Part shown: positions 46,776 to 59,075 of the stretch, piece after piece
How the letters are laid out: each line of letters begins with the position of its first letter
How positions within the stretch are numbered: the first letter of the stretch is position 1
Assembly: GCA_013398175.1 (NCBI GenBank)
Contig: VZRZ01004225.1
Coordinates: 1,164,734-1,228,733, forward strand
Origin: Climacteris rufus
Lineage: Eukaryota > Chordata > Aves > Passeriformes > Climacteridae
Direction of reading: 5' to 3'
Length of the DNA stretch: 64,000 nt
Position numbers and translations under genes: made by a program
The notes under the pieces: model-generated
What the model was told of the DNA's origin: nothing
The model's input: the letters and a program-made list of their open reading frames with translations, nothing else
Databases searched by the model: none

Positions 46776-49730
46776 CTAGTACCTCTTGTTATCGTGCAAG
46801 CACCACTTCAGCCGATTAAGGAGCAGCACTGTTCGGCTCTGAAGAGAATCTCATCCTCCTCACCAAGAAGGCTGCATCTTTGAGCAGAGAGAGAGGTTAA
46901 AAACAGGGTTGAAATGGAGTATATCCTCAGGGCTCCATCAGGGACATGAAAGACAACCCCAGAAAGTATGTCATATGACAACAAAGACATCAAATAATTG
47001 TAGTGGAATAGCTGCCTTCTACCTCTACAAGTTTCCCTGGCACTTCCATATGCATACAGTATCTTTTCCCCCTTCCATCACAACATTTTTGTGTATTGTT
47101 CTTATGTGCTATGAAACAGCTGATATATTTCAATATAGATAGCTAAATTACAATGTTGGATTAAGTTATTCACATGTAATGGATCAATCACCAGGACCCT
47201 CTGTACCCGGTGAAAAACAGAAACTACTTGTAAGAGGGTGTGTGTAGAAAGCAGGCAGCTAGGTTCAAGTTTTGCTACTTAGTCCCCACACTTCCAGTCC
47301 TGAAACATCACACAGTTTTGTGCACTCAGCCCTGGTAGGATGTTCAAAATTTAATTTACATTTAGGAATGTAGGGGGTTGTTTCACTACTCCCAGATACT
47401 AGCTAAATATTCAAATTATTCTTGTTACAATGATAAACAATCTCTGTGAGTAACTGTGTGGTACTTACACAGAGATTCAAAGACACAGGAAAGAATTTTA
47501 TATGGTTCCTGTCTGCTTTCTGAAGAGAAACAAAGAAATCCCAAATTTGAACTGCTTGTTGTAAAGCATTTAGGGATCCTTTAGAAATAGAGGTATCAAC
47601 CCACTACATGCCCACTATATGCAAAGACAATGTTGTTACAATTAGGCTCATGGTACAAGCTTTGTATCTGATGACTTTAAAGCTTCATAGTGGGACTACT
47701 TGGCTTGAAATCTGATTTTCTTCATTAATGCAGTTATATACAAAAGAAAAATTACTTTCAGATTAAGGTAAGCAGCTGCATAGTAACAGTGGGAGTAAAA
47801 CCAGCATCTCTGGCCTTGTGCAAATCAGTATTAGTTCAGCACTGGATATTGATAAATAAATAGCTGAAAGGCTACATAATTGCTGGAATATAGAAAAAGC
47901 CAAAAAGGCCAGTGCTAAAGTGCCTAGAAATTTGAAAGATATATACTGCTGAAAATTAAATCTAAATACATTTTCTAAATACCTTCTGCAACATAAGTGG
48001 CCTGTATCTTCTTTCAAGACAGAGTATCAGTTTATTTCAAATTTAGAGATATTGGCCTTGATTCAAATTCATGGCAGTTATAGAAACCAATGTTCCATGG
48101 CTTGATTCAGGTGGCAAGCATTAAATCTTTTTCCTGCTGTCATGCAACAACAACTTTAATACAAATTAGCACTGCCAAACTCAGTTTCCTGAGCTCAGAA
48201 GTCCTTGATGCTACTCCCTGAATTTTATTCATACTTTCACACGGATTGTGCTTTGCTGAAATTGTTGTAGCTGACAAGAAACAAAAAAATACAATTTAAC
48301 AACACTGGATTCAGTATTCATGACATTGTAGAAAATTTAACATGCAGCTCTTGATTATTTTTTTAACTGAGGTAAAGCTCAATCAAAATCATACAATGTT
48401 TGTCGGGTGTTTTAACGTGTAAATTTAGCTTCTCTTAGTCAGATCTTCCCTTCAGACTAATTGTTTATGCTGAACCTAATCTTACCAGTCAACAATAACT
48501 CATTTTTCAAGCTACCAATTTGACTTTTACAATGGCGTTCTTCGAGTTCAAGACAAAACCATCCAAGCTTCAGAAAATGAAAAGCAACAAACCAAAATCA
48601 ACAATTTTTTCAGTTTTCCTAATCACCAGGAATATACAATTAACTAAACTTGACACTCCAGACAACTCAGAATGAGATCCAGAGGGTAGATCTGAGTCAG
48701 AGAAAGCATATTTCCACTTAAGAAAGAACCCTCTGTTTCTCCAATCAGCCACTCCAGACTGATGGGCCCTTAATTGCAGAGTTCCACAAAAAAGGGTGGG
48801 AAATGCCAACGAGTACCTAAGCCTCCTCGGTTTCCATGGCCATGCTCAAAAACCCCTGGCAAAAATTTGCATTTCAAGGAACGCCCAGTCCCAATTCCTT
48901 GCAACTCCCATAGAAGTAAACCAAAATCCAAAACCACTTCCTAGCAAAATTTCTGCCAAACCAGTCAACTCCCTGTAACTTTAAAATGAACAATTCGTTC
49001 TGTCTGAATTCAGACTTCAATTTACAGCCAGTCATTCATAAGTTTATTTTCCTTTTTTATTAATATTTTACCACTAATTTATAATCCAGGAGTACCTAAA
49101 GCTAATCCAGCTCTTGGATTTAGTGTGCTGTCAATAAGAAGGCATATAATGGTCAGTCCTGGTCAGAGGCTTACAATGTGTGAAGACAAAGGAAGCAAAA
49201 CAAACTAAATTAACATCCCTTTTCCTCCTCAAAATCCTACAATGATGGGGATAGCTTAGTTAGTACTATGACTAACAGAATTTTCACTTAACATCTAATT
49301 TTAACCTTTGTTGGTTTTGAATAACTGCAGCCTAGCTATTTTCTAAGTGACTCACTTTTGGAATTTTTTAACTTCATATAAAAGAAAACAATCACCAGTT
49401 TCTCAGTTACCTCTTTATCTGCCAACTGCCTTACAAGTGTGCATAAAGAAAGAGACACCAAAGTCAGAATAGGGTGACATCACAGAGGCTCTGTCGTGTT
49501 CTGGCTGGCCCTTCCTGTTCCTTGTCCTCCTAAGGAATTCTGGTGCTTTTCCTAAGAAAAGGGGAAATTATATTTATGATTCTCCTCATAAATAGGCTTA
49601 AATGATTCTCCAATATGAATAGGACTAGAGTCTTCTGACTTACTCTTCAAAAGCAAAGAGATCCAAAATAGTGATTAATGTGTTCCAGTTAATATAAATG
49701 AACCTCACTTTATGAAAACACTTGAATTCA

Positions 49731-49770
49731 AAGTGTGTGTGCATGTGTGTATGTGTGGGTGCATGTGAGT
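49731..49770 (+). repeat. TG-rich imperfect microsatellite
   Basis: (GT)n interrupted by GCAT, ATGT and GGGT units. Confidence 0.85.
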
Positions 49771-49850
49771 CTTTTGGAACTAATAAATTTTACACCACTA
49801 TTAAATGATAACGTTTTTAATAACTCATGTTAACAATGAAACATACTTAC

Positions 49851-49884
49851 TCAGGATTTGTAGCTATTTTGCCAACATTCAGTG
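49851..49884 (-). other. Candidate 34-nt exon on the minus strand
   Basis: Reverse-strand acceptor 'acaaaattctctttatcttag' less its first base ends directly before it, and donor TGA|gtaagt follows. One frame is open (LNVGKIATNP). The donor lacks the usual final G. Likely a coincidence unless conserved. Confidence 0.1.
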
Positions 49885-49971
49885 CTAAGATAAAGAGAAT
49901 TTTGTGAAAACTCTGCTCCTACCAAAAGGTCATCCAGGTAGAAAATAGGCTTTTCAAAAAGTACCATAGTT

Positions 49972-50011
49972 GTACAAAAAGTACAAAAGGTAACAAAAAA
50001 GTAACAAAAAA
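49972..50011 (+). repeat. Short degenerate tandem repeat (gtaacaaaaa-type)
   Basis: Successive units gtacaaaaa, gtacaaaag, gtaacaaaaaa and gtaacaaaaaa. Confidence 0.8.
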
Positions 50012-50531
50012 CAGTAAGGAAAGCAACAGGTTCAAGGCATACTGTACATTGTCACAATTTACTCTATATCTTACTACATATCAAGCATTTATCAATTGTT
50101 AGGAATAGAAATACCATGCTGTTTTTAAGGCTCATATATGTGAATGCATAAAACAGACTGCCAATATCTACTCTACCACTTGGAATTGCAGAAATGGCAG
50201 CGTTACCTAGCTGTCATTGAAACCAAAGAAGAGACTTACTGATTTCATCTGCAGTAGGCCCCAAGTGATGAAAAAACCCCCAGATGTTCTAAATATAAGC
50301 AGTCAGCTTCTAAGAGAACATGAACATCTTACTTGCACTTACTTATTTGGGAGACTAATAGCAAGACATTACACCAAATTTTGGCGCTGGTACCTACACT
50401 AAGTGAATGTCTTTGCATCTAAGGCATAAATCACATACAAAAAGAAGGAAAAGAATAGGAAAAGCAAAAAAGGAAAGTTGGAACAAATTCTGATGGAATT
50501 TCCTAGTTGCACTGCACATATTCAGCTGGAT

Positions 50532-50607
50532 ACTCAGCTTGTGTAAATTGACAACACAGCACTGCCTATGGAGCCATGGTACTTAACACAAACTAATAAT
50601 CTGGCTC
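50532..50607. mobile_element. Ancient palindromic MITE-like repeat
   Basis: 'actcagcttgtgtaaattg', then 'actgcctatggagccatgg' and 'ttaacacaaactaataatct' ending in 'ggctc'. This follows the recalled amniote pattern (ctcagctggtgtaaattggcatagctccatt...ttacaccagctgaggatctggc). The left and right arms are still partly complementary ('gcttgtgtaaa' against 'ttaacacaaac'). Confidence 0.5.
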
Positions 50608-51511
50608 TGCGTACTGATGTTGAGAGAAAAATAAGCATAAGCTTTCCCACCAAAGAGATTAAAATATAAAAGTGATCCTAATGAATACAATCGTGTTTGG
50701 GGAATTCCTGTCTCTTTTGTGCAAATCAAAAGAAATTATGAAGGGACAGAGAGAGTAATGGTGGGAGCAATAATGACTCCTGTACTCTCACTGCTAAGAG
50801 ATTCATAATGAAAATTTTCTCTAGCTGTGTGCATAGTGCCCATGGCAATGTGTACCTCTGCACTCCACAGAAATAGCGAAAAATGTACTGACAGACAACT
50901 GTGAGCCCAAGATAGAGCACTGAAAGAGGTATTTAAACCTGTGAAGTATGCTGGACACCTCTTGAGAAATTCACAAAGATTAATGGTGATATTATGGGAT
51001 GGGACAAACATGAATAAATAGAGATCAGCTGGATACTTAAGAATTAGAAAAACTCAACTTTCTCTCTTCATTTTAAACAACCCTTTTTTAAAATAAATCT
51101 CATTAGTAAATGAGTTAATAACTTTTCAAATATTTTTCAAAATCTACCCAAAATCGTGACTTCTGACAATGATGTACAACATACAACCAAGACAAATTAT
51201 ATTTTGAAAACTCCTACAAAAATACTTGCTAGCCTATCTGATAGTCCACTTTTTTCCAGTTTTTCTTATGCTTATAATGTGAAAATTTTCTTGGTGTCCT
51301 AACCTTCAGAAATTACTCTCGATTTCTGAGAACTAGTGAGTCATTTCACAGGCAATCTAGTAAACACAGTGACTATCTGATAATTTATCAGACTGAAAGC
51401 AAAGTAAAACATGCATTTTATTATTCTTTAAGTCTAGTTAATAATATTAAACACATTAAAACTACCACTAAGGAGAGTTTTCAAAAAACGGAGAGAATGA
51501 TTCAAAATCAC

Positions 51512-51574
51512 TTGAAATCAGTGAGAGTCTTTCCATTGACTGACTTTTCTGAACTTTGAAACAGGGCTGAATTG
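51512..51574. mobile_element. Ancient MITE-like repeat fragment
   Basis: 'cagtgagagtctttccattg' followed by 'actgacttttctgaactttg' and 'aaacagggct'. This resembles the old amniote segment 'gggagtctttccattgacttcaatgggctttggatcaggcc'. Confidence 0.45.
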
Positions 51575-53550
51575 GTCAGCAATGATGCTCCAAGGCACAT
51601 CACAAAATAAAATTCAGTTAGGAGTGTAGAAAAAGTGCAATCATTTTACCCCTATCATGGCAGAAGGAAAGCCACCTCTTCAGTAATCTTTGGTAGAGCT
51701 TCAGAAAGCTATACGTACTTAATAGTACACTGCTTGTCAGGGATTCTTTCTCCCTTTCTTGGGACACATTAATCTGAAGTATTTAAAGCAATCATGGCAT
51801 GGTCTGAACACAATAGGGGAATGTCCTCCATGACAAATGCCAGGTGCTCCTGCCAGCAGAGCGATTCCCTGACCCTAGGAGCTGGCAGAACAGAACGTCT
51901 CAATTGGCTCAGAGGACAGCCAGCTTTCTGAGGAGGCATTTAGTAACTTCCCTAACCACAAGCAGAAAAAAACTTGTGCCATGCACTTAAAATAATAGAA
52001 AGAAAAGGCTAGATGGGGACATAAAAAATCTAAAATAAAGCCTTCTGCCTGCTTGCTTCTGAATGGTGGGGATAGAACAGATCACCATTACAATACAAAC
52101 TGAGGAATACAAATTCCCTAAATTAAGAAAAGTATTTAACACAAAGTTGTATCCCAGGACTCTTTTTTACTGCATTTGGTGGTACTGTATTTGTTTGATA
52201 TTTTGTCTAGTTTTGCTTATTTAAATTTTAAACAAATCTTAAATAGATGCTCTGTTCTTTGGATAACTTGATATTCTGGCATACCGTATGTTGCCACTGA
52301 GCACTCATTCATTAAATATATGAGTGATTCTGAAAATCTTTAATTTGGTAAGATTTTTGTACTTACATATTAAATCTAAAGTAGAAATGCAAGGATTTGA
52401 AAGGCTGGGCCAAACGTTCTATAACAGGAAGAGAATGTTTGCTCATTCTTGCTGCATTAGCATAAACTTAGAAGAGCACCAGTGCATTTTCTATATCATC
52501 TAAAAACACATTATAATACAGAATTGGCTTTAAAATTCAACCTGAAGTGTCTGCATGTTTCATATGTAGTTATTAGGCTTTAAATGTTCGCATGTGAAAT
52601 CCTGACACCCTTCACTATCTACTGCTTGGTATCAGGTTTTCACATCTTCCAAGAATTTACCCATTTCTTTTAAAAGTATTTCTTTCTGGCAGAAATAAAG
52701 AATTCAATCCAGCTTCTACTGAAATCTTGAGGAGGTTCTGTAATACCGACAATTTTTTCTATGAAAACCACAATCCAAATAACATTTTATTGCTAGTGGG
52801 CAAAAATTAAAAAAAAATAGTAGTGATTGGGAAACCAAAGTCACATTGTTCAAAACAGGCCCTTAAGCACCTACACATCTTTGTGCTTTTCAATAAGATT
52901 AAAGTTTCTCTAGATAAAACACATCTGAAAGTTAAATTTAACATTCTGTACCAGTTTGACTGTTTTGAAAACATTACCCTGCAATTTCAAATAATTGTTC
53001 AATAGAGAAGATTGTTTATTTGTTTGTTTTAAAGTAGCATTTTCTAAAGCTAGCAATTTTAATGTTATTTACTAGGACTTACTGAAAATTTTCACTTAAA
53101 CAAACCTGCAAGCTCAAGTTTCAATTTCTTGGGCAACTTCAGCATCTGCTTTGTTTATACTACCAAGTGAAATTGAAAGTAATACATTATCCAGCCTTAA
53201 GGGCTTGCTTCTCTTTCTCTTTCCAATTAATCTTGTCTCTGAGGAGTTCTGCATTAAAATACAATAAAATATCAATACTATTCTTTTTTAATTTCTATGT
53301 GTTTAATTATAAGCAGCAATTAATCAATTTTTTTTCAATTTCACTTCTTCTTGGGGGCATCTCACTGATAAAGTGAAAATCAACACCAGTGTATTAATCA
53401 AATAATCACAAAACTTTGAGGCAAAAATTGTTTACCCCATCAAGACTTTAACCTAAAGCTAAGCAAATCCCATCTTTTACTTGAATTATTGGTAGAACTC
53501 ATTTATTATTCCTCAAAAACATTTTCGGAGTATATATTAAAGTTCAAGAG

Positions 53551-53627
53551 CAGAGGGCCAATTTCTCTTTTCAATTACACTCTGCAACTTCATTAACACC
53601 AGTGGAATTGTTTGGATATAAGTAATG
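53551..53627. mobile_element. Ancient MITE-like repeat fragment
   Basis: 'cagagggccaatttctcttt', 'tcaattacactctgcaactt', 'cattaacaccagtggaattg' and 'tttggatataagtaatggc' track the pattern 'gggccaaattctgctctcagttacac..tgcaactccattga.gtcaatggaattgctccggatgtaa'. Confidence 0.5.
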
Positions 53628-54677
53628 GCAAAAAATTACTCACAGTTTACACCTTTTTCTCTGACTACTTTCTGTTATAGAATAGAGAGCTCACAACTAA
53701 TCCACACTGATATTCCCAGTATGATCCTAAAGCCTGGAAAATGCAAATTTCAATCATTTTGACATTGTTGTTGCTATTAAATCCACTTTAAATGGAAGAA
53801 CACTAGATACTGCTGCTCTCTTCAACATTTTAATATCAGTGGATCAAATCAAATCACTCTGGATAGGCTTGGATTTTGATCTATGTGCAAGATTAGTTAA
53901 GAGTCATCCAGATTTTCATTCAAACCCCTTGGTTTCTAAGAATTCTCAGTATGTCTGACAAGTTGGCCTTCCTACTCCAATTATTTTTGTGAATATATAT
54001 AAACTCCTCTGACAATGTATTTGACCTCATTTACATTAGAACTGGCATTACATATTTTTTAGGTACTGTTCCAGATAACAAGTTAAAGTATTCCAGGAGT
54101 TAATTTCGATTTCTGGAATAATTCTTATAATGTTAACCTCTTTTTTTGTTTAATCTATTTAATTATTTCTACTCTCTCAATCAGTTCAGATAAATTAATT
54201 GACTTAAGTGCAGCAATCTCTTTATTTCTGCACAAGCAAAATGCTGTCCATCAACAGAAAACCTGAAGTTTTTTCTTCTAATCTGTAAACTAATATTTTC
54301 CACTGAAAGCCTTAAAAAGCTTTAGTACAGATCTGCTGCACAGCTAAGTTTTTTTTTAAAAGCCGTAGGGCTGATTTATATTCATTTACCTAAATAAAAT
54401 ACATCTGCCAGATTATTTTGCATCATACAGTAGTAAATTCATCACTAGAGCAGTAATGAACACCCTTCCAATAAGAACAGTGTAAACACTGACGACTTCA
54501 TTATAGCACATTCTGCCACACACCACTCCCCTCTCAAAGTGTCACAGCCTCCAAGAGAAGCTTTGTGCTTCCTGGGAAGGGAATTATTTGTGATGGACTT
54601 ACTACGATTACTTTTCTTTGCCCTTGTTTGTTGCCCTTCTTTGCCCTGGATATCTTACACAAGAACTGTCTTTATTT

Positions 54678-54720
54678 TGTATATATAATATATATTTTGT
54701 ATGCATAATATATATACATA
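54678..54720. repeat. TA-rich imperfect repeat, partly palindromic
   Basis: 'atatataatatatattttg' and 'tatgcataatatatatac' give alternating TA with weak dyad symmetry. Confidence 0.8.
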
Positions 54721-57700
54721 ACCAGAAAACCTGAATATGTGAAACAATGTATCAGATTAGAAAGTTACTTGAGAAACACAAAACAATTTACAGGATTTGA
54801 TTTACATATCTTATAGCCATATTTTTGAAAATTTAGAACTTAACTCTGCTTCATAAATTTCATTGCCTTTAATTTGTAAAAAGACAGACAGTTAATTATT
54901 TTTAATAATTTATTTTTGATCAAGAGTGATCATAGTTTCTTTTTATCATTATATTTCTAGATCCGTTTTACACAAGTGGTAATATTTTATGAAAAATTAA
55001 CTCTATATAATTTTGATTAATAGTTTTGCTATCTCTGTGGATAAATAACAATCCATAGCTCGATAAGAACTCAAATAAACAAAATCAATTATCATTTTAC
55101 TGTGTCAGAAAAGCAGCTGATCACACTACCTTAAAAAATCTGATGTGGAGAAATGTATACTAACAATTACTTTTTTTAGTGAATCTCACTATAGAGATAA
55201 AACCTCAGTTCTAAGCATTCAAAATTCTGCGGTTTTAATGCTGCTGACTTTATGCAAAAATGAGATTTTCTCTTCATTAAATATTCAGATTTCATCTGTT
55301 GGAATCCATTACTTTATACTAATAAGGAGTTTGCTGGAAAAAGTTTTTATGTGCTCTCCAGGGGCAAAAAATTTCAAGTTTGACATAATTTCAAACACTG
55401 CTAAAAACATGTCTGTCAATATTTGATCTTAATCTCATTAAGAGAGGTATATCTCAGGTATTATTAAAAGGCACACTTTTAAATATCTTATTAGCACTTT
55501 ATTAAGCAGTTTATGTGGTGCTATTTTAATGATTAATCTATTGTTTCTTTCAGAAAGTTTTCAGAATGTTGATAGCTTCCACATATTTTAAACCCTGTAA
55601 AGCAGTTTCATGGTTCTCTAAATCCATACCAAGATTTTTTAAAGCACCTATTGTATTGGGCCTCAGTTTAACAAGCCATCACTAGCACTCTACCAAGGAA
55701 ATCAATTAAAAATACCCATTCAGAGTAGATATCTACAGAGGTGACACTGCATGATCATTTTAGTTCACTATGTTGTGAAATAATTCTATGAATTTAATAA
55801 AAATTAGTTGCATTGTTACATACCACAATGACTTCTGTTTACAAACAGGGAGATGGGCCTGTAATGTCCACCTGTAAGAGAGCTTACAGGCTTCTCCCTC
55901 TAATTTAAAAGTCATGGAAAGCATGAAAAGCATGAAGTCATAAAAAGCAAGAAAGCATACCAATTTTCTTTTCTTTTTAAAGGTGCTTATTGCAGACTTT
56001 GATTATAGTATATTTTACCTTTCAAAGTGAAAGTATGATCCTTAAAGCACCAGCTGCCAGACACCAATGTGTGTTCAAGGCCTGGTCTCCTGTTTGCACT
56101 CTGTCCTGCTATGCTGCCTTGAGTAATGCCTGGTCAGCCTTCCCCACCTTCTTCCATCCAACAGCTTTGATGGAGAAGCGCACAGCACTTCACAAACCCT
56201 TGTTTCCATTTTTCTACAAATGAATACTTTTGTGATAAAGCATAGCAAGTCTGATCTTGCCTTCTGTCTTCACTAAAAAAGTATTTGGACAGCAATCAAG
56301 CTCACCAAACCATTCAATGGACATACAACCTCATCCTTGCCTGTGTCTTGGGTTCCTTAAGAACAGAGAGAGCCCCATCTCACCACATAAAAGGACGGGC
56401 AGACAGCCTCCTGGCTTGGACCTGCAACACAGGTGTGCTCTCACTGCATGGCCAGATACACCTTTATTGTGATACAGTGGACATTTTGGCCCATGGGATC
56501 AAGAAAACAAAAAAGAGCCCACACCACATAAAGCCTCAAATAATTCCAAATGGGAGCTAAAAAGATTTCCAGAAAAATGTTGCCACCACTGACTAATATT
56601 TCTTTCTTGTTCCTGAAGATCAAAAGACCCTTTCTACCCTCAATCCAGCCATCAGGTTACAGGCATAAATTTTCAGTACTTCTGATCTGGTCCTTCTAGA
56701 AAAAGTTGTGCAGTTCTGTACAACCATGTAAGACTCTATAATACTTTTACTTAGAAGGTAACTTTTCACATGAAGACATTCCATCTGGGTTCCTCTGTTT
56801 CACAAATGAAGCTCAGGCCCTCAGTAAACATTAAGGCATTTCCTTATTTACCAAGGTCAGCTTTCCCTGAGAATTTCTTCATTTCTTTTCAGCCCTCTGC
56901 CCGCCCACAAACAAGCACAGTATTTCAACTGTAAGGACAGTATTTCAACCAGACATGCAAGCTCTTTAACATGTTTTATGCCGAACACTGAAATCATGAC
57001 TGCAGAGCAAAACAGCACCTGATTATATGGGTAGTGGTCTTTCATGTTCTGCAGCCAGCGTCATCCTTTATGATCTACTTCAAGAACAAAACTCTCCCCT
57101 TATAATTAACGTTTGAGACAGTGTGCTGCCCATTTAACAGTCGGCATTTCTCCAGCAGCTTGATGCTCCCACAGAACTTCTTTCCTGCAATAATTCTGTT
57201 TCCAGCTAAATAATAGGCATCAACATGACATGTAACAGTGGTTGAAAAATCAGGCTTTGAAATGCTGAACGTTCACAGGAGCTTTTTTTTTTAATGTCCA
57301 GAGCAGTTGTCAAAAATTATCTATCTACTTCACTTTATTTTGTGCATTTCCATATGGCCAACATGATGTAAAACATTCCTGCACCATGAAGGGAAATTTT
57401 AGTATTTCATTCTATTTTTTCCATTCTTGAAGCATCTCATATCTCTTAAAGATACATCAGACATAGCTAACCAAATGTCACTAGCTCAAACTTTCATGAG
57501 TCTTTTAAAGTTATTTGCAGTTTTTTCATGCACCCATTTCTCATGGAGGAAAAAACTTCTCTTCCGATTGTTAAATGTCCATTTGCAGTGGACATATTTT
57601 TAAAGATCCAGGGTCAGTGGAGCTCTGAAAAATTCTCTGTTATTTCAAATTTCCTATCACCTGCAATATAGAACTGACTTCCGTGGTTTCTTCTAGAATT

Positions 57701-57791
57701 CTTAGGGATATACATGTTTTAACCGTAAAAATATATCCAGTGGCAGGAACACTATAGATGCCCAAGGCACAGCTTCTAAACAATTAAAAAT

Positions 57792-57806
57792 AAAAAAAAA
57801 AAAAAA
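57792..57806 (+). repeat. A15 homopolymer
   Basis: Uninterrupted run of A after 'taaaaat'. No retrotransposed gene is seen upstream. Confidence 0.85.
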
Positions 57807-58090
57807 TGCAGACACTGCATTCAGTCTGAACCATTGATGCTAAAGAATGTCTGTAACATGCTTCCATTTCTAGTTAATCCTATCCACAATGTTAAGTTCT
57901 AGATGAACAAACAAAATTCCACAGTTCCCAGAACAAGTTTGCATAATTTTGGATATAAAAAAATAGACTCCTGATTAGTAAGTTCCTGTGATTTTTCCCT
58001 CTAGAAAATAACTTGATACTCATTACCTATGGACTGTGCTACAGCCATAATTTTAGTATCTATTATGATCCCAAACATTTTAAGAGACTC

Positions 58091-58134
58091 TGATTCAATC
58101 TTTCTTTGATTCAATCTGATTCAATCTTTCTTTT
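58091..58134 (+). repeat. Imperfect tandem 'tgattcaatctttctt'
   Basis: The unit 'tgattcaatctttcttt' at 58091-58107 is followed by a shortened 'gattcaatc' and a second full unit at 58117-58133. Confidence 0.85.
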
Positions 58135-58138
58135 CTAG

Positions 58139-58163
58139 ATGTTGACTCCCACTATCATTGCAG
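58139..58163 (+). other. Candidate 25-nt microexon
   Basis: The acceptor 'tcaatctttcttttctag' ends at 58138. A perfect donor, GCAG|gtgagt, begins at 58164. Two frames are open; one starts with ATG (MLTPTIIA), so it could also be a short non-coding or 5' exon. The pyrimidine tract is supplied by the tandem repeat just upstream. Confidence 0.18.
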
Positions 58164-58454
58164 GTGAGTTTCTATCCCTTAAACTCAATATACTCAGTTA
58201 CACAATATTTAGTATCACATATAATAAATCTGATCACAGTTGGAGATTGACCATCTGCTGTGGTGTGTCTTTTAATCGGGATTTGTTCAGCCACCCAAAA
58301 TCACTGCTGTATCTGACCCATCCTTAATATTTTTGTTGCAAAGTTTGCATTCACTATACTGCACTAACAGGCAAAAAAATCAATGTTTCCTATTGGAAAG
58401 CTCTACCATTTCAGAGCTGGTCTACTCCACACAAAACGTCAGATCTCAGGATTG

Positions 58455-59075
58455 TGCTGGACCTCAGCAGCGTGCAGCCTTGCAGCAAAAAAGGCCAATG
58501 GCATACTGAGCTGTATTAACTAGAATGTATGCAGTAGCTGCTGCTGTCTTTCCAACACCTGTGAGATTGTACCAGGAGTACCGAGTCCACTTTTGGGTTC
58601 TCCAGGACAAGAAATACAGGCATATATTGGAGCAAGCCACTACAGAAAGCCAGCAAGACACAAAGAGGACTGCACTACATAATATACTATGAGAGGCTGA
58701 GAGAACAGAGTTTGTTCATCCATAAGCACAGGCAGTGAAATAAAGCTCTCATTTCTGTCTATACCTATCTAGTGGAACACTACGAAGAAGGTGGAGCCAG
58801 ACCCTTTTCAGATGTGTACAGTTTTAGGACAAAAGATGAAAACAGAAACTGGAATACAGGTAACTCCAACTAAATATTAGGAAAAACTCTTTTGTCATGA
58901 GGTGGTCAAACACTACAAGTTGGTCAGGGACATTTTGGAATCTTCTCCATGGAGATATTCAAAACCTAACTGGACAGAGAGCTGGACACCTGATCCAGAT
59001 GACCCTGCTTCAGCAGTGGGGGTTGGACTAGATGATCTCCAGAGGTTCCTGCCAACCTCAGTTATTCTGTGACTT
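58455..59075 (+). mobile_element. CR1 LINE fragment, diverged, plus strand
   Basis: The left part matches 'gcagcaaaaaaggccaatgg' (the AAKKANG-type block of ORF2) and 'gttctccaggacaagaaata' (the region after the W of FW-P---K). The centre matches 'tccaactaaatattaggaaa'. The 3' end reads 'ggagatattcaaaacctaac', 'ggttggactagatgatctcc' and 'agaggttcctgccaacctca', then 'gttattctgtgactt'. The 'gatgatctccagaggt.cctgccaacc' ending is a standard CR1 terminus. Frames are heavily broken, so this copy is older than the one at 20285. Confidence 0.9.

Larger units (their letters stand above)
45226..50531. other. No recognised gene; contains small candidates
   Basis: Holds a splice-bounded candidate (45401-45466), a SINE-like relic (46665-46775), a TG-rich tract (49731-49770), a short tandem repeat (49972-50011) and a minus-strand candidate (49851-49884). 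A 'ggccttgattcaaattcat' segment near 48055 may be a further MITE trace, but it is too short to call. The rest is AT-rich and unassigned. Confidence 0.4.
53628..58454. other. No recognised gene
   Basis: AT-rich with TA-repeat and homopolymer tracts. 56010-56560 is richer in G+C and carries overlapping open frames of 71-91 codons without recognisable domains. The micro-exon candidate at 58139-58163 is listed separately. Confidence 0.4.

Noticed and set aside
47225..47345. Possible second SINE ('gctaggttcaagttttgcta' resembles a B-box region)
   Set aside because: Only one short block fits and no further SINE features follow.
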